Below are positions 1 to 9,421 of a DNA stretch of 64,000 nucleotides, piece after piece. The notes beneath the pieces are model-generated. The model made no database searches and was not told the origin of the DNA. It saw only the letters and a list, made by a program, of their open reading frames with translations. Source of the stretch: Pseudomonas cichorii (lineage in GTDB: Bacteria > Pseudomonadota > Gammaproteobacteria > Pseudomonadales > Pseudomonadaceae); the NCBI RefSeq assembly GCF_018343775.1, contig NZ_CP074349.1:5074001-5138000 (forward strand), written 5' to 3'. The translations under genes were made by a program, and so were the position numbers. Each line of letters starts with the position of its first letter. The first letter of the stretch is position 1.

Positions 1-1140
1 CGTACCGGCACCCCCTTGAAGGGTATCGTTGCCTGACTGACCATACAGATTGTCATCACCCAGACCGCCGCTCAGGGTGTCATCAGTGGCGTAGCCCCAG
101 AGACTGTCATTGCCGTCTGTAGCAATGACGGCAAAAGCCTTGATCTGATCAAGACTCCAGGTCGTGCCATCAGCAAAACGGATCTGTTCCAGTACATAGG
201 GGGAAACACCATCATTCTGGAAGTAGCTGGAAACCGTGATCCTGTCCGTGGCGTTTTTCAGCGACAGCACCAGATCACTGCCTGAGCGGGTGACAACGAT
301 ATCTGTCGGAAGAATATCGGCTGCGAACTCGATAGCATCGACCTTGCCGGTGCTTGAGTCGTAGTCGTTGATCGAGTCCTGGCCCCAGCCGCGGCTGAAG
401 CGGTAAGTGTCGGAACCTTCTCCGCCAGACAGGTAATCGTTACCCAGGCCACCATCCAGTTGGTCATTGCCCAGGTCGCCATAAAGGTAGTCCGAGCCCT
501 CACCACCCGATAACTGGTCGTTACCAGTACCTCCGTACAGATAGTCATTTCCGGTTTCACCGAGCAGAGTATCGTCACCGGCTTCGCCCAAGAGACTATC
601 AGTACCGGCCCCCCCTTGAAGGGTGTCGTTACCTGACTGACCATACAGGGTGTCATCACCCAGACCGCCACTTAAAACGTCGTTCGAGGAGTAACCCCAT
701 ATCACGTCATTTCCAGACGTAGGTACCGAAACGAAAGCTTTTATTTGCTCCAATTCCCACATGACACCATTGGCGAAATGAATGGCTTCAAGCTGGTAAC
801 TGCTAACCCCATCATTTGAAAAATAGCCATAAACCGTAATCTTGTCGGCACTCCCCCTAAGCGAGAGAACCAGATCTAAGTAGCTACGTGAAACCTCAAT
901 ATCGGCAGGCGAAATATCAGCAGAAAATTCGATTACGTCACGTTTGCCAGTACTGAGATCATAATTCCTGACGGCATCTTGCCCCCACCCGCGGCTAAAA
1001 TAATACTTATCTGAACCCGCACCACCGGACAGGTCATCATTACCTGCCCCACCATTTAGCAGGTCATTGCCTTCATCACCCGAAAGTCTATCGGCACCCA
1101 CACCGCCAACAAGAATATCGTCTCCTACACCACCGTAAAT
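1..1140 (-). repeat. 600-bp-period intragenic repeat coding RTX plus HCBP modules
   Basis: Bases 1-480 and 601-1080 align without gaps at an offset of exactly 600 bases, for example the block at 15-60 against 615-660. Each unit codes for about 200 residues: a run of RTX nonapeptides, the motif 'SRGWGQD', a calcium-binding-related domain ending near 'QIKAF', then the next RTX run. Divergence between copies is modest and mostly at third positions. The array continues past the left edge, so the copy number is unknown. Confidence 0.85.
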
Positions 1141-3327
1141 TGCGTCATTACCTTCACCCCCCACCAAAACATCATTACCCTCATTACCGACAAGATTGTC
1201 TTCCCCCGCCCCACCGTGAAGATAATCCTCGACAACAGATCCTAGTTGCGAGTCATTGCTTGAATCCCCTATGAAAACTTTATTTACACCTGAATACAAT
1301 TCTCTCAGCTGCAACTTCTGGGCATCTGTCAGTTCAGCCAACCAGATACTCAGTTGCTCACCCCACTCTCCATTCTCCATACCAATAGAAAGCTCTGACG
1401 CATCAACAATGCCCTGAACGGGGTCAGCGGCATGAGTCTCAATGAGTTTCTGGGTTATACGAGATGTATCAACACCTAATCCCTCGGCGCTGAGAGTAAA
1501 GCGCAGCTGCGACACATAATCACTTAACCGTGTCTGAAGCACCAGACTTGAATAAACCGAAGACGTCAGAGTATCGTAAGCCTTGTTGATCTGAGTGATC
1601 TGCTGTGCCTGAAATGTAAACATCTCCTCCGTGACATAGACAGTTCCAATTGGATAAGAAACAGAGCGAACCCCACCCGTTCTACGATCACCTGTGGAAG
1701 ATGAAACAAATACCTGTTTCTTTTCCTCTTCACCTGACTCCTCTTTGGCGAACCTGAAATACTCAATACCCGTAAAGGCCTCAAGAATTTTGATCTTTTC
1801 GATCACAGCCTTAATTTCTAGCTGGCTGGCAGTCGGTTCACGAGATGGGATGGGCTGACCACCTGCACCGCCATTGTTACTGGCGATAAATTCATTATTG
1901 GGCTTTTCCCAAGAATAGGAGAAGCGAACCTGATAACCCATGGTAGAGAGGTCTTCTACCCGTTCGTCAAAACTCTTGAGCGTACTGGTGTCGGCCCAGG
2001 CAGCCACCAGGCTATCTATTAATGCAATCTGTCCCTGACGGCTGGTTGTCGACTTGTAAACGGCCAGCACATCCTGAAGATCGCTATTAATCATCGCTGC
2101 CTGCCGCAGATCGCGCACAGCACCGGAGCCAGTCATTTCAGGCAACGCGGCTACTTCAGAGCTGATCTCAATCGTGTCAGAAAACTCTCGATAAAAGGTA
2201 TTCTTTACAAAATTAATGCTACCTACCGCACTATTCACAGACTCCCCGCTCTGAACGTCGGTATGCGTGTAGGAGCCTGTCGCGGTAATAATATTACCGT
2301 TATTTCCATAGCCGCTTTCAACGCTCTGTAACCCGATACCGGTAATTCCCAGCTCGTCTAGCGTCTTGAGCTCTGACGTCTGAGAAATACCGTCTTGGTT
2401 AGCATCACGCCAAACCTTGACCACGTTAAAGTTCTCATCCGCTACGTCAAAGATGCCGTCGGCGTTACTGTCCAGATCAGCCAGAGCTTCAAAACCGTTA
2501 GTGGCCTTGACACCATTGGACATCACCCGGTCCACACCAAACAACTCAGTACCATTATTGATAATGTTGTCGCCATTGAGGTCCATGACCAGCAAACCGT
2601 CATCAGAGCCAACCCACCCAGTACCGGTCTTATGACCGTCGCCATCATGATCGAAAACAATTCCGATATTGCTGGATACCGTTTCGATTCCGTCACCGTC
2701 AAGATCAAGAATCAAAGGGTCGACAAACTGAAGCGCAGCACTTAACTGGGAATACGTACCAAAACCGACTCCAGGATGTCCAAGTTTCTGTTTTAGCCAC
2801 TCAGCGTGAGACAAGTCTGACTGCGATTCAATCCATTCGCCACGCGTTTTCATGAGTTGGCCGGTCCACGACCCCTCTACCAAGTTATAGAAAGTCTCCG
2901 CAATATCAGTGAGACTCTGACCTACAATTTTTGCACCTTGTTCAGTTTCCAGGGTCCAGCCGCCCTCAGGGGTATAGGTCGCTTTCGGTTGCCCTGTCAG
3001 TTCTATCGCACCATAGGGACTTTTTATGCCGATTTCGGGGCCGGATATCTCTGCCTTGGTCAGAGTGGCACCGCCACCGTTCACCTGCCCAGACAGCTCT
3101 ACCGAAGCGCCGCCAGGCAGGCCAACAGAGATACCAACCTCCCCGTTCCCATTACCTTTTACCGTTGTATTACCTGCCCCCCAAGTATAGGAAAGTTCTC
3201 CACCAGAATATCCGACTTCATTACCATTTTTGTCTGAAACCTTGATAGCTCCGCCGGTACCAATATTCAGAGTATTTCCCGCTGAATCTTTGACCGTAAT
3301 GCCGTCAGCCCCAATCGACACGCTCAT
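1..3327 (-). CDS. RTX/FrpC-like type I secreted calcium-binding protein (C-terminus outside window)
   Basis: Open from an ATG at 3327 to the window edge without a stop (at least 1109 residues). AAAGGGG lies a few bases upstream as ribosome binding site. No N-terminal signal peptide is seen, as expected for type I export. Residues 1-195 are Gly/Thr/Val-rich and probably beta-structured. At about 203 an Asp-Pro pair starts a run of EF-hand-like loops (LDLDGDGIETV, FDHDGDG, MDLNGDN, DLDSNADG, RDANQDG) that resembles the self-processing module of Neisseria FrpC. From about residue 700 come RTX nonapeptides (GGxGxDxLx), then a haemolysin-related calcium-binding domain (PF06594-like, 'DVIEFSADI...'), then the same arrangement again. 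The gene is last in the tolC-hlyB-hlyD-rtx array, so it is the likely cargo. Target (adhesin, toxin or enzyme) cannot be told without the C-terminus. Confidence 0.9.
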   Translation of the reverse strand, partial: MSVSIGADGITVKDSAGNTLNIGTGGAIKVSDKNGNEVGYSGGELSYTWGAGNTTVKGNGNGEVGISVGLPGGASVELSGQVNGGGATLTKAEISGPEIGIKSPYGAIELTGQPKATYTPEGGWTLETEQGAKIVGQSLTDIAETFYNLVEGSWTGQLMKTRGEWIESQSDLSHAEWLKQKLGHPGVGFGTYSQLSAALQFVDPLILDLDGDGIETVSSNIGIVFDHDGDGHKTGTGWVGSDDGLLVMDLNGDNIINNGTELFGVDRVMSNGVKATNGFEALADLDSNADGIFDVADENFNVVKVWRDANQDGISQTSELKTLDELGITGIGLQSVESGYGNNGNIITATGSYTHTDVQSGESVNSAVGSINFVKNTFYREFSDTIEISSEVAALPEMTGSGAVRDLRQAAMINSDLQDVLAVYKSTTSRQGQIALIDSLVAAWADTSTLKSFDERVEDLSTMGYQVRFSYSWEKPNNEFIASNNGGAGGQPIPSREPTASQLEIKAVIEKIKILEAFTGIEYFRFAKEESGEEEKKQVFVSSSTGDRRTGGVRSVSYPIGTVYVTEEMFTFQAQQITQINKAYDTLTSSVYSSLVLQTRLSDYVSQLRFTLSAEGLGVDTSRITQKLIETHAADPVQGIVDASELSIGMENGEWGEQLSIWLAELTDAQKLQLRELYSGVNKVFIGDSSNDSQLGSVVEDYLHGGAGEDNLVGNEGNDVLVGGEGNDAIYGGVGDDILVGGVGADRLSGDEGNDLLNGGAGNDDLSGGAGSDKYYFSRGWGQDAVRNYDLSTGKRDVIEFSADISPADIEVSRSYLDLVLSLRGSADKITVYGYFSNDGVSSYQLEAIHFANGVMWELEQIKAFVSVPTSGNDVIWGYSSNDVLSGGLGDDTLYGQSGNDTLQGGAGTDSLLGEAGDDTLLGETGNDYLYGGTGNDQLSGGEGSDYLYGDLGNDQLDGGLGNDYLSGGEGSDTYRFSRGWGQDSINDYDSSTGKVDAIEFAADILPTDIVVTRSGSDLVLSLKNATDRITVSSYFQNDGVSPYVLEQIRFADGTTWSLDQIKAFAVIATDGNDSLWGYATDDTLSGGLGDDNLYGQSGNDTLQGGAGT

Positions 3328-3459
3328 AACCAAACCCCTTTCAATATAGAGAGTAAATCTGTTAACCAGCACCGGCATCACGATCCCAAGATCGCAGAAG
3401 CACACCAAACACAACTAAACGCTTAGTTAAAAAACAACCACTAGAAGCGAAACATTAAA

Positions 3460-4881
3460 CTACCGCTCCCTCAAACTCTCCGACGCATGCTGCTGCAACG
3501 GACTCAGGAAATACTCAATAACCCGCCGCTTGTTAGTCTTAACTTCCGCCGTCACCGCCATACCCGGCGACAACTTGATATCCACGCCATTGATATTCAG
3601 CGTGTCGCTGTTAAGGCGGATCTTGCTGCTGTAGATCAAGCCGCGTTTTTCGTCTTCGATGGCGTCACTGGAGACGCTGATGACTTCGCCTTCGATGGTG
3701 CCGTACTTGGTGAAGGTGAAGGTTTCGACTTTGACGGTAACGGGCTGGCCGGCGCGGACGAAGCCGACGTCCTTGTTTTCCAGCATGGCTTCCACTTCCA
3801 CGGGCTGGCCATCGGGGACGAGGACCATCAGGGGTTGTGCGGGGGTGACGACGCCGCCGACGGTGTGGACGTTCAGTTGCTGAACAGTGCCATCCACCGG
3901 CGCTTCGAGGGTGGTGAGGTCTTCCTGGTAACGGGCCTTGGTCAGGTCCTGGCTGAAGGTGGCGATTTTCTGGTCGGCCTGCTGCAGCAGGTCGAGCATG
4001 GCGCGACGGGTTTGGGCGACCACGCCTTCGCGACGGCGTTCGGCTTCCTGGCGGGCGGCGGTGGATTGCAGGACGCTGGCCTGTTGCACACTGAGTTGTC
4101 GCTCAAGATCGAGACGAGCCTGTTCCTTTTCCAGGTAGGCGTGGCGAGCGATGTATTGTTTTTTCAGCAGGTTTTCGTAGTCGTTGGCCAGTTTGGTGGC
4201 GATCGGCAGGGTTTTCTGCAGGCTCGCGACCTGGATGCGTGCCGCCTGGATATCGGCCTGGCGTTGCTGGATTTCGGCTTCGGCCAGGTCGAGGCTGCTG
4301 CGGTACTCCTGATACTGGCCTTGCAGCCAGCGCTCGGCAGCAAGGACATGTTCGGGATCGGCATCGCGAATGATACCGGTCAGGTCCCGCGGTGGTTTGC
4401 GCTGGTTGATGGCATCGAGCATGGCGGCGGCACGGGCGTTGTCGATACGTGCTGCCAGCAGGTCGCTGCGTACCCTCCCGACATCGGCATCGGCGGCTGT
4501 GGAGTCCAGTTCCAGCAGCAACTGGCCAGCCTTGACCGACTGTCCGTCACGCACATGAATCGCCTTGACCACCGCCGTCTCGCTGGACTGGATGGTTTTG
4601 GTCTTGCCGCTGGGGATGACCTTGCCGCTGGCGGTGGCCACTACATCTATCCTGCCCAGGCAGGCCCAGAGCAAGGCCAGCGCAGCAAAAACCATGATCG
4701 CCCACATGAAGATTCTTGGTGCGGGGTGGCTGGGTTTGTCCTGCAACTCCAGGGCTGCGGGCAGGAATTGCACTTCATGGGCCAGACGCTTGGGCGCATC
4801 CATTTCATGGCGGCGACGCCAGGACTGACGCCATACCCGGCGATAACGTTGCAGCAGTCCGTTTGATTCGGCGTTAGACAT
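3460..4881 (-). CDS. HlyD-type membrane fusion protein of type I secretion system
   Basis: 473 residues, usual length for the HlyD/LapC family. It has a basic cytoplasmic N-terminus (RYRRVWRQSWRRRHE), one membrane segment at about 57-78 (MWAIMVFAALALLWACLG), a lipoyl/beta-barrel half (SGKVIPSGKTKTIQ), a long Gln/Ala/Arg-rich coiled-coil hairpin (about 150-310) and the returning beta-barrel half (DLTTLEAPVDGTVQQL). It bridges the inner-membrane ABC exporter and the outer-membrane TolC-like channel. Its ATG overlaps the end of the ABC gene by 8 bases (ATGTCTAA), which suggests translational coupling. Confidence 0.95.
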   Translation of the reverse strand: MSNAESNGLLQRYRRVWRQSWRRRHEMDAPKRLAHEVQFLPAALELQDKPSHPAPRIFMWAIMVFAALALLWACLGRIDVVATASGKVIPSGKTKTIQSSETAVVKAIHVRDGQSVKAGQLLLELDSTAADADVGRVRSDLLAARIDNARAAAMLDAINQRKPPRDLTGIIRDADPEHVLAAERWLQGQYQEYRSSLDLAEAEIQQRQADIQAARIQVASLQKTLPIATKLANDYENLLKKQYIARHAYLEKEQARLDLERQLSVQQASVLQSTAARQEAERRREGVVAQTRRAMLDLLQQADQKIATFSQDLTKARYQEDLTTLEAPVDGTVQQLNVHTVGGVVTPAQPLMVLVPDGQPVEVEAMLENKDVGFVRAGQPVTVKVETFTFTKYGTIEGEVISVSSDAIEDEKRGLIYSSKIRLNSDTLNINGVDIKLSPGMAVTAEVKTNKRRVIEYFLSPLQQHASESLRER

Positions 4882-7036
4882 GACCGCCTCCTTGCTGCAG
4901 GCGATGCAGACGTGAGTAATGGCCAGCCTGATGCGTCAGCAGTTCGGCGTGGGTACCTTGTTCGACGATCTGCCCGCGATCGACGACCACGATACGGTTG
5001 GCATCGCGCACCGCCGACAACCGGTGAGCAATGATGATGACGGTGCGGCCCTTGCAGATGGCCTGCATGTTCTGCTGGACGATGCGTTCGGATTCATAGT
5101 CCAGCGCACTGGTGGCTTCGTCGAAGATCAGGATGCGCGGGTTGCCCATCAGGGCACGGGCAATAGCGATACGTTGGCGCTGACCACCCGAGAGCGAGGC
5201 ACCATGCTCACCGACCATGGTGTCGTAACCTTCCGGCAACTCCAGAATGAAGTCGTGAGCACCGGCCAGCTTGGCCATTTGCATCACGGTTTCCAGCGGC
5301 GCGCCGGCATCGCTCAGGGCAATGTTTTCGCGGATGCTGCGGTTGAACAGCATGTTGTCTTGCAGCACCACACCGATTTGTCGACGCAGCGAGGACACGT
5401 CAGCCAGAGCGAGGTCCATGCCATCCACCAGCACGCGACCACGTTCGGGGACATAAAGCCGCTGCAACAGGCGTGTCAGGGTGCTTTTGCCCGACCCCGA
5501 GCGCCCCACGACACCAATCACCTGGCCCGGCATGATGGTGAGGTTGATGCCGCGCAGGATCTCAGAACCGTCCGGGCGATAGCGGAAATGCACCTGATCG
5601 AACTCGATACGCCCCTTGATGGGCGGCAAGGCGCTGCGGGTGGCCTGGGAAAGTTCGTTACGGGTATTGAGGATGTCGCCCAGACGCTGAACAGAGACAC
5701 CGGTCTGCTGGAAGTTGGTCCACAGTTGCGCCAGGCGCATGATCGGCTGGGCCACACGCCCGGCCAGCATATTGAAGGCAATCAACTGGCCCACCGAAAG
5801 CTGGCCGTCGATCACCAATCGGGCGCCGAACCACAAGGTCGCGACGGTGACCAGCTTGCCGATCAAGGAGACGCTTTCGTTGGCAATGGTCGACAGGTTC
5901 TGGGTCTTGAAACCGGCAGCGACATACCCCGCGAGCTGGTTGTCCCACTTGCGGATGGCCTGGGGTTCCACGGCCATGGACTTGAGGGTGTCGATGCCGT
6001 TGACGGTTTCCACCAGGAAGGCCTGGTTCTCGGCACCACGGGCAAAGCTGTCGTTGAGGCGTTTGCGCAGCACCGGGGTAATCAGCACCGACACCAGCAC
6101 GTAAAGCGGCAGCGATAGCAAAACGATCAAAGTCAGCCAGCCGCTGTAGTAGAACATCACTGCAATGAAGACCACGGAGAACAGCACATCCAGCAGCAGG
6201 GTGATGGCGTTGCCAGTCAGGAAGTTGCGGATGTTTTCCAGCTCCCGAACCCGCGCCACCGAATCCCCCACGCGACGCGCCTGAAAGTACGACAGCGGCA
6301 AGGTAATCAGGTGACGGAACAATTTCGAGCCGAGTTCGACATCGATGCGGCTGGCGGTGTGGGCAAATACATAGGTGCGCAAGCCCGACAGCGCCGACTC
6401 GAACAGCATGACGCCAGCCAGGCCGATGGCGATCACGTCCAGCGTCGTCAGGCCGTGGTGGACCAACACCTTGTCCATGACCACCTGAAAGAACAGCGGC
6501 GTGATCAGGGAGAATATCTGCAGCACAAAGGACACCAGCATCACTTCGCCCAGCAGCTTGCGGTATTTGACGATGGCCGGGATGAACCAGGTGAAATCGA
6601 AACGGGAGGACTCACCCGGCGTACCGGCTTCAGAGCGGATCAGCACCAACTGGCCGGTCCAACGCTCTTGCAAGGCCTCGAAGGTAATGACTTCCGGACG
6701 CTGGGCGAGAGGGTCATGGATCAACGCCTTGCCTTGGTCCAGACGCGCAATGATAAAGAAGCCGCCGTTGTTATCCGCCGCGATGGCAGGCAATGGCGTA
6801 CGGTCCAGACGTTCTGTGCTGGTTTTGGCTACCTTGGCCTTGAGACCGAGCTTGCGGGCGGCCAGCAGCAGGCTTTCCAGGGACAGGTTCTGGTCAGGGC
6901 TGCCGAACTCATGGGCGAGTTGGTCGGGGGACGCCGCCACCTGATGAAAGCGGGCAAGCATGACCAGCGAGGCCAGGCCAGTGTCGAGGCGCGGGGCGCT
7001 TTCGGGCACCGCAGTGCCCATTCCTGAATCGTTCAT
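4874..7036 (-). CDS. HlyB-type ABC exporter (type I secretion permease/ATPase)
   Basis: 720 residues from the ATG at 7036, which follows AGGGA at good spacing; an in-frame TTG at 7072 would add 12 residues but lacks a good site. An N-terminal C39-like domain (about 18-140) has Gly-Leu-Ala where active peptidases have the catalytic Cys, so it should bind rather than cleave the substrate, as in HlyB. A six-helix ABC membrane domain (about 160-440) follows, then an ATPase with GRSGSGKST, LSGGQRQR, FDEATSALD and the switch His in IAHRLS. It energises export of the RTX protein encoded downstream in the same array. Confidence 0.95.
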   Translation of the reverse strand: MNDSGMGTAVPESAPRLDTGLASLVMLARFHQVAASPDQLAHEFGSPDQNLSLESLLLAARKLGLKAKVAKTSTERLDRTPLPAIAADNNGGFFIIARLDQGKALIHDPLAQRPEVITFEALQERWTGQLVLIRSEAGTPGESSRFDFTWFIPAIVKYRKLLGEVMLVSFVLQIFSLITPLFFQVVMDKVLVHHGLTTLDVIAIGLAGVMLFESALSGLRTYVFAHTASRIDVELGSKLFRHLITLPLSYFQARRVGDSVARVRELENIRNFLTGNAITLLLDVLFSVVFIAVMFYYSGWLTLIVLLSLPLYVLVSVLITPVLRKRLNDSFARGAENQAFLVETVNGIDTLKSMAVEPQAIRKWDNQLAGYVAAGFKTQNLSTIANESVSLIGKLVTVATLWFGARLVIDGQLSVGQLIAFNMLAGRVAQPIMRLAQLWTNFQQTGVSVQRLGDILNTRNELSQATRSALPPIKGRIEFDQVHFRYRPDGSEILRGINLTIMPGQVIGVVGRSGSGKSTLTRLLQRLYVPERGRVLVDGMDLALADVSSLRRQIGVVLQDNMLFNRSIRENIALSDAGAPLETVMQMAKLAGAHDFILELPEGYDTMVGEHGASLSGGQRQRIAIARALMGNPRILIFDEATSALDYESERIVQQNMQAICKGRTVIIIAHRLSAVRDANRIVVVDRGQIVEQGTHAELLTHQAGHYSRLHRLQQGGGHV

Positions 7037-7185
7037 AGCGCTTCCCTGCCGACATGCCACCTGGATGGGCAAATCTGATCAAGTTGTTAAATAGTAGCAA
7101 TAAGCCACTGTGACGAATATCACATTTTTGGAAACTAATGTATCGACATCGTTACTTTTGAGCTACACAACCTCAAAAACCTCGC

Positions 7186-8592
7186 TCAAAGCCCTGGCGG
7201 CAGAAAATCCCGGGCCGGGTCATAGTCCTGTTTCAGGTATAACGCGAGCGCCTTGAGGTCATCGGGGCCGAGGGTGCCAGCCGCCTGTTTAAGCCTGAGA
7301 TTGTCGAGAATGTAGTCATAACGGGCATCGTTGTAGTCGCGAACGGCCGCGTACAACTGGCGTTGGGCATTGAGCACGTCAGCAATATTGCGCGAACCGA
7401 CATCCACCCCCACCTGGTTGGCTTCCACGGACTTCTGACCAGACACAATGCTTTGCCGGCGAGCCGTAATCTGCTCTATCCCGGCGTTGATACCGCGAAA
7501 GGCATTGCGCGTGTTCAACACCACTTCCCGACGACGGTCTTCCTGTTCGTCCTGGCTCTGATAAAGGCGCTCGGTGGACTCCTTGATCTGGGAGTTGGTC
7601 ATCCCGCCCGAATAAAGAGGAATGCTCAGCTCGATACCGATGCTGCTTTGCGCAACCTTTTCGCGATAGCCGTTACTGCCGAAGTCGGTAGGGTTGCTGT
7701 AGCCAAAACTGTCGTTGTCGCCCTTGCGGTAGGAGGCTACGGCGTCGATGGTCGGCGCATGCCCGGCCTTGCGCTGGTTGAGCGTCTGTTCGGCGGCACT
7801 GACCGCATGCTCGCTGGCCTGCAACTCCAGATTCTGCCGCACGGCGGTATCCACCCAGGCGCGGGCATCATTAGGAACAGGTGCTTCGACCGGCAGTTGA
7901 TGGCCCATGCCGGCAATCGAGGTGTACGTGTGTTTGGTCAGACGCTCCAGCGCCTCATAGGCATCGTCCACCCTTCGCTGTACCTGCTGACGGTTGGCGC
8001 GGGCATTGTCATAGGCAGCCTGCGCGTCATACACGTCGGTGATACTCGAAGCGCCATCTTCCAGACGCCCCTGGGCCTGGTCGCGCTGGCGCAGCAGTGC
8101 GGTTTCTTCAGCCTGGGCAGCAGCAAAACCGTCCAGTTGGCGCAGGGTTTCAAAGTAGGCCTGGGCGGCCGTGAGCACCAGGGTCTGCTCCCTGGCGGAA
8201 AGCTCCAGCTCGGCCTGGCTCACGCTGGATTGGGCAGCCTTCAATTGAAACCAGCGATCGATACGGAACAATGGCTGGTTGAGGTTGGCACGAAAGGTTG
8301 TGCCGCTGCGCTCGCGGCTCAACGCAGGTTCGTCACGCTCAAGACGAGTCACTTCGGAAGTCGCACCGGCAGTCAGATTAGGCAAAAGACCGGCCCGCGC
8401 CTGCGGCACCGCTTCGCGCTGGGCCTGATAGGCGTGACGTGCAGCCGACAATTGCGCATCGTTGAGCGCAGCCGACTGATAAACGCCTAACAGATCGGCA
8501 TGTTGCCCAGGCAAATCACGGGATAAAGCCGACCCGCTGTATGCGCTGGCGCAACACAGGATGACCAGACCAAGGGAGAAATAGGGATTCAT
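7186..8592 (-). CDS. TolC-family outer membrane channel of type I secretion
   Basis: 468 residues with an N-terminal signal sequence (about 1-24, cleavage near SALS). Two outer-membrane-efflux-protein repeats are visible: the first centres on 'QAYFETLRQLDGF', the second on 'NTRNAFRGINAGIEQI', each rich in long amphipathic helix. The motif 'GSRNIADVLNAQRQLY' is typical of TolC/AggA/LapE proteins. It provides the outer-membrane exit duct. It is the first gene of the export array; 149 bases separate it from the ABC gene, and it is divergent from the DUF1780-like gene at 8792. Confidence 0.93.
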   Translation of the reverse strand: MNPYFSLGLVILCCASAYSGSALSRDLPGQHADLLGVYQSAALNDAQLSAARHAYQAQREAVPQARAGLLPNLTAGATSEVTRLERDEPALSRERSGTTFRANLNQPLFRIDRWFQLKAAQSSVSQAELELSAREQTLVLTAAQAYFETLRQLDGFAAAQAEETALLRQRDQAQGRLEDGASSITDVYDAQAAYDNARANRQQVQRRVDDAYEALERLTKHTYTSIAGMGHQLPVEAPVPNDARAWVDTAVRQNLELQASEHAVSAAEQTLNQRKAGHAPTIDAVASYRKGDNDSFGYSNPTDFGSNGYREKVAQSSIGIELSIPLYSGGMTNSQIKESTERLYQSQDEQEDRRREVVLNTRNAFRGINAGIEQITARRQSIVSGQKSVEANQVGVDVGSRNIADVLNAQRQLYAAVRDYNDARYDYILDNLRLKQAAGTLGPDDLKALALYLKQDYDPARDFLPPGL

Positions 8593-8791
8593 CTACGTTC
8601 CATGCGAGAAAGGAATTCCTGAGCGTCATTTAATTGGCTCGCCATGGGTTCGGCGCAAAGAACAAAAGCTTTAGGCAACAAAACCGGTATTTTTTGCAAC
8701 AGGCCTGCGCCGCCTGAAATCGGTACAAAAAACTCTCGAAACAGCCAAGTCTTTGTTTTTCACGTTCACATTTGGACGCTAAGCTTGGGCC

Positions 8792-9421
8792 ATGGATGAC
8801 TCAGACTATTTACGCCTGCTCACGAGCCAGGCCGAACAAGCCAACGCCTTCCTTTCCAATGCGCGAAAGTGGGAGCGCGAGCGCTGGGTTTGTGAACGCC
8901 TGCTGCAAGGCTTGAACATCCCTCATCGCCATGAAGACTTTCTGCCTGCGGGTCAGGAGCCTCCCGATGTGCTGTTTCGCGACGCCTGTTTCGAGGTGTT
9001 CTTTGTGCTGGATGAAGGCCGGCGCCTAAATGATGAGTGGCGCGAGGAACTGGAGCGACGACGTAGCGCGTTCTCGCTGAGCCAGTTGGTGCGACGGGAG
9101 GCCAAACCCAAACGCATCCCGGCGTCCGAGCTGCTGCGCAGGCTGGCTCCCACGCTAAGCAAGAAGGCCAGCAATTACCGTGAGCGCGGCCTGAACCTGG
9201 GCGAGCTGGATATCATTGCGTTTGCCAGCCTCAAGCGTGAAGTGCTGGATCTCAACAGTCACTTTCCACCACCGACTGAATACCTGCGCCAGGGCTGGCG
9301 CTCGTTGTCGCTGGTCGGCCCGACCTTTGCGCGGGTATTGTTTGCTCATCCGGACGCTCCGGATTTTCTGCGGACCAACTTGGGACGCAGTGTCGTCTTT
9401 GATGTTGGAATCAGTTTATGA
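8792..9421 (+). CDS. DUF1780-family conserved Pseudomonas protein
   Basis: 209 residues, ATG start, no signal or membrane segment. I recognise it as a DUF1780-like protein conserved in Pseudomonas; function is not established. The sequence has a conserved 'KWERERWVCERLL' helix, then 'PPDVLF..ACFEVFFVLDEGRRLNDEW' whose spaced acidic residues recall a restriction-endonuclease-like fold, but catalysis is not demonstrated. Its TGA overlaps the ATG of the MOSC gene (ATGA at 9418-9421), and the DUF3094 and ndh genes follow on the same strand. Confidence 0.75.
   Translation: MDDSDYLRLLTSQAEQANAFLSNARKWERERWVCERLLQGLNIPHRHEDFLPAGQEPPDVLFRDACFEVFFVLDEGRRLNDEWREELERRRSAFSLSQLVRREAKPKRIPASELLRRLAPTLSKKASNYRERGLNLGELDIIAFASLKREVLDLNSHFPPPTEYLRQGWRSLSLVGPTFARVLFAHPDAPDFLRTNLGRSVVFDVGISL

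Noticed and set aside
2395-3245. Plus-strand open frames inside the RTX gene
   Set aside because: They lie opposite a minus-strand frame with clear EF-hand and RTX motifs, and their translations have no family pattern.
3413-3428. AACTAA-ACGC-TTAGTT hairpin as hlyD terminator
   Set aside because: Only 6 bp and the T-run is on the wrong side for minus-strand transcription; hlyD and rtx may be cotranscribed.
3487-6118. Long plus-strand open frames opposite hlyD and hlyB (459 and 399 codons)
   Set aside because: They mirror high-GC coding sequence on the minus strand and carry no recognisable domain.
7037-7072. TTG start of the HlyB-type gene at 7072
   Set aside because: ATG at 7036 has a clear AGGGA site; the extra 12 residues look unlike the family.
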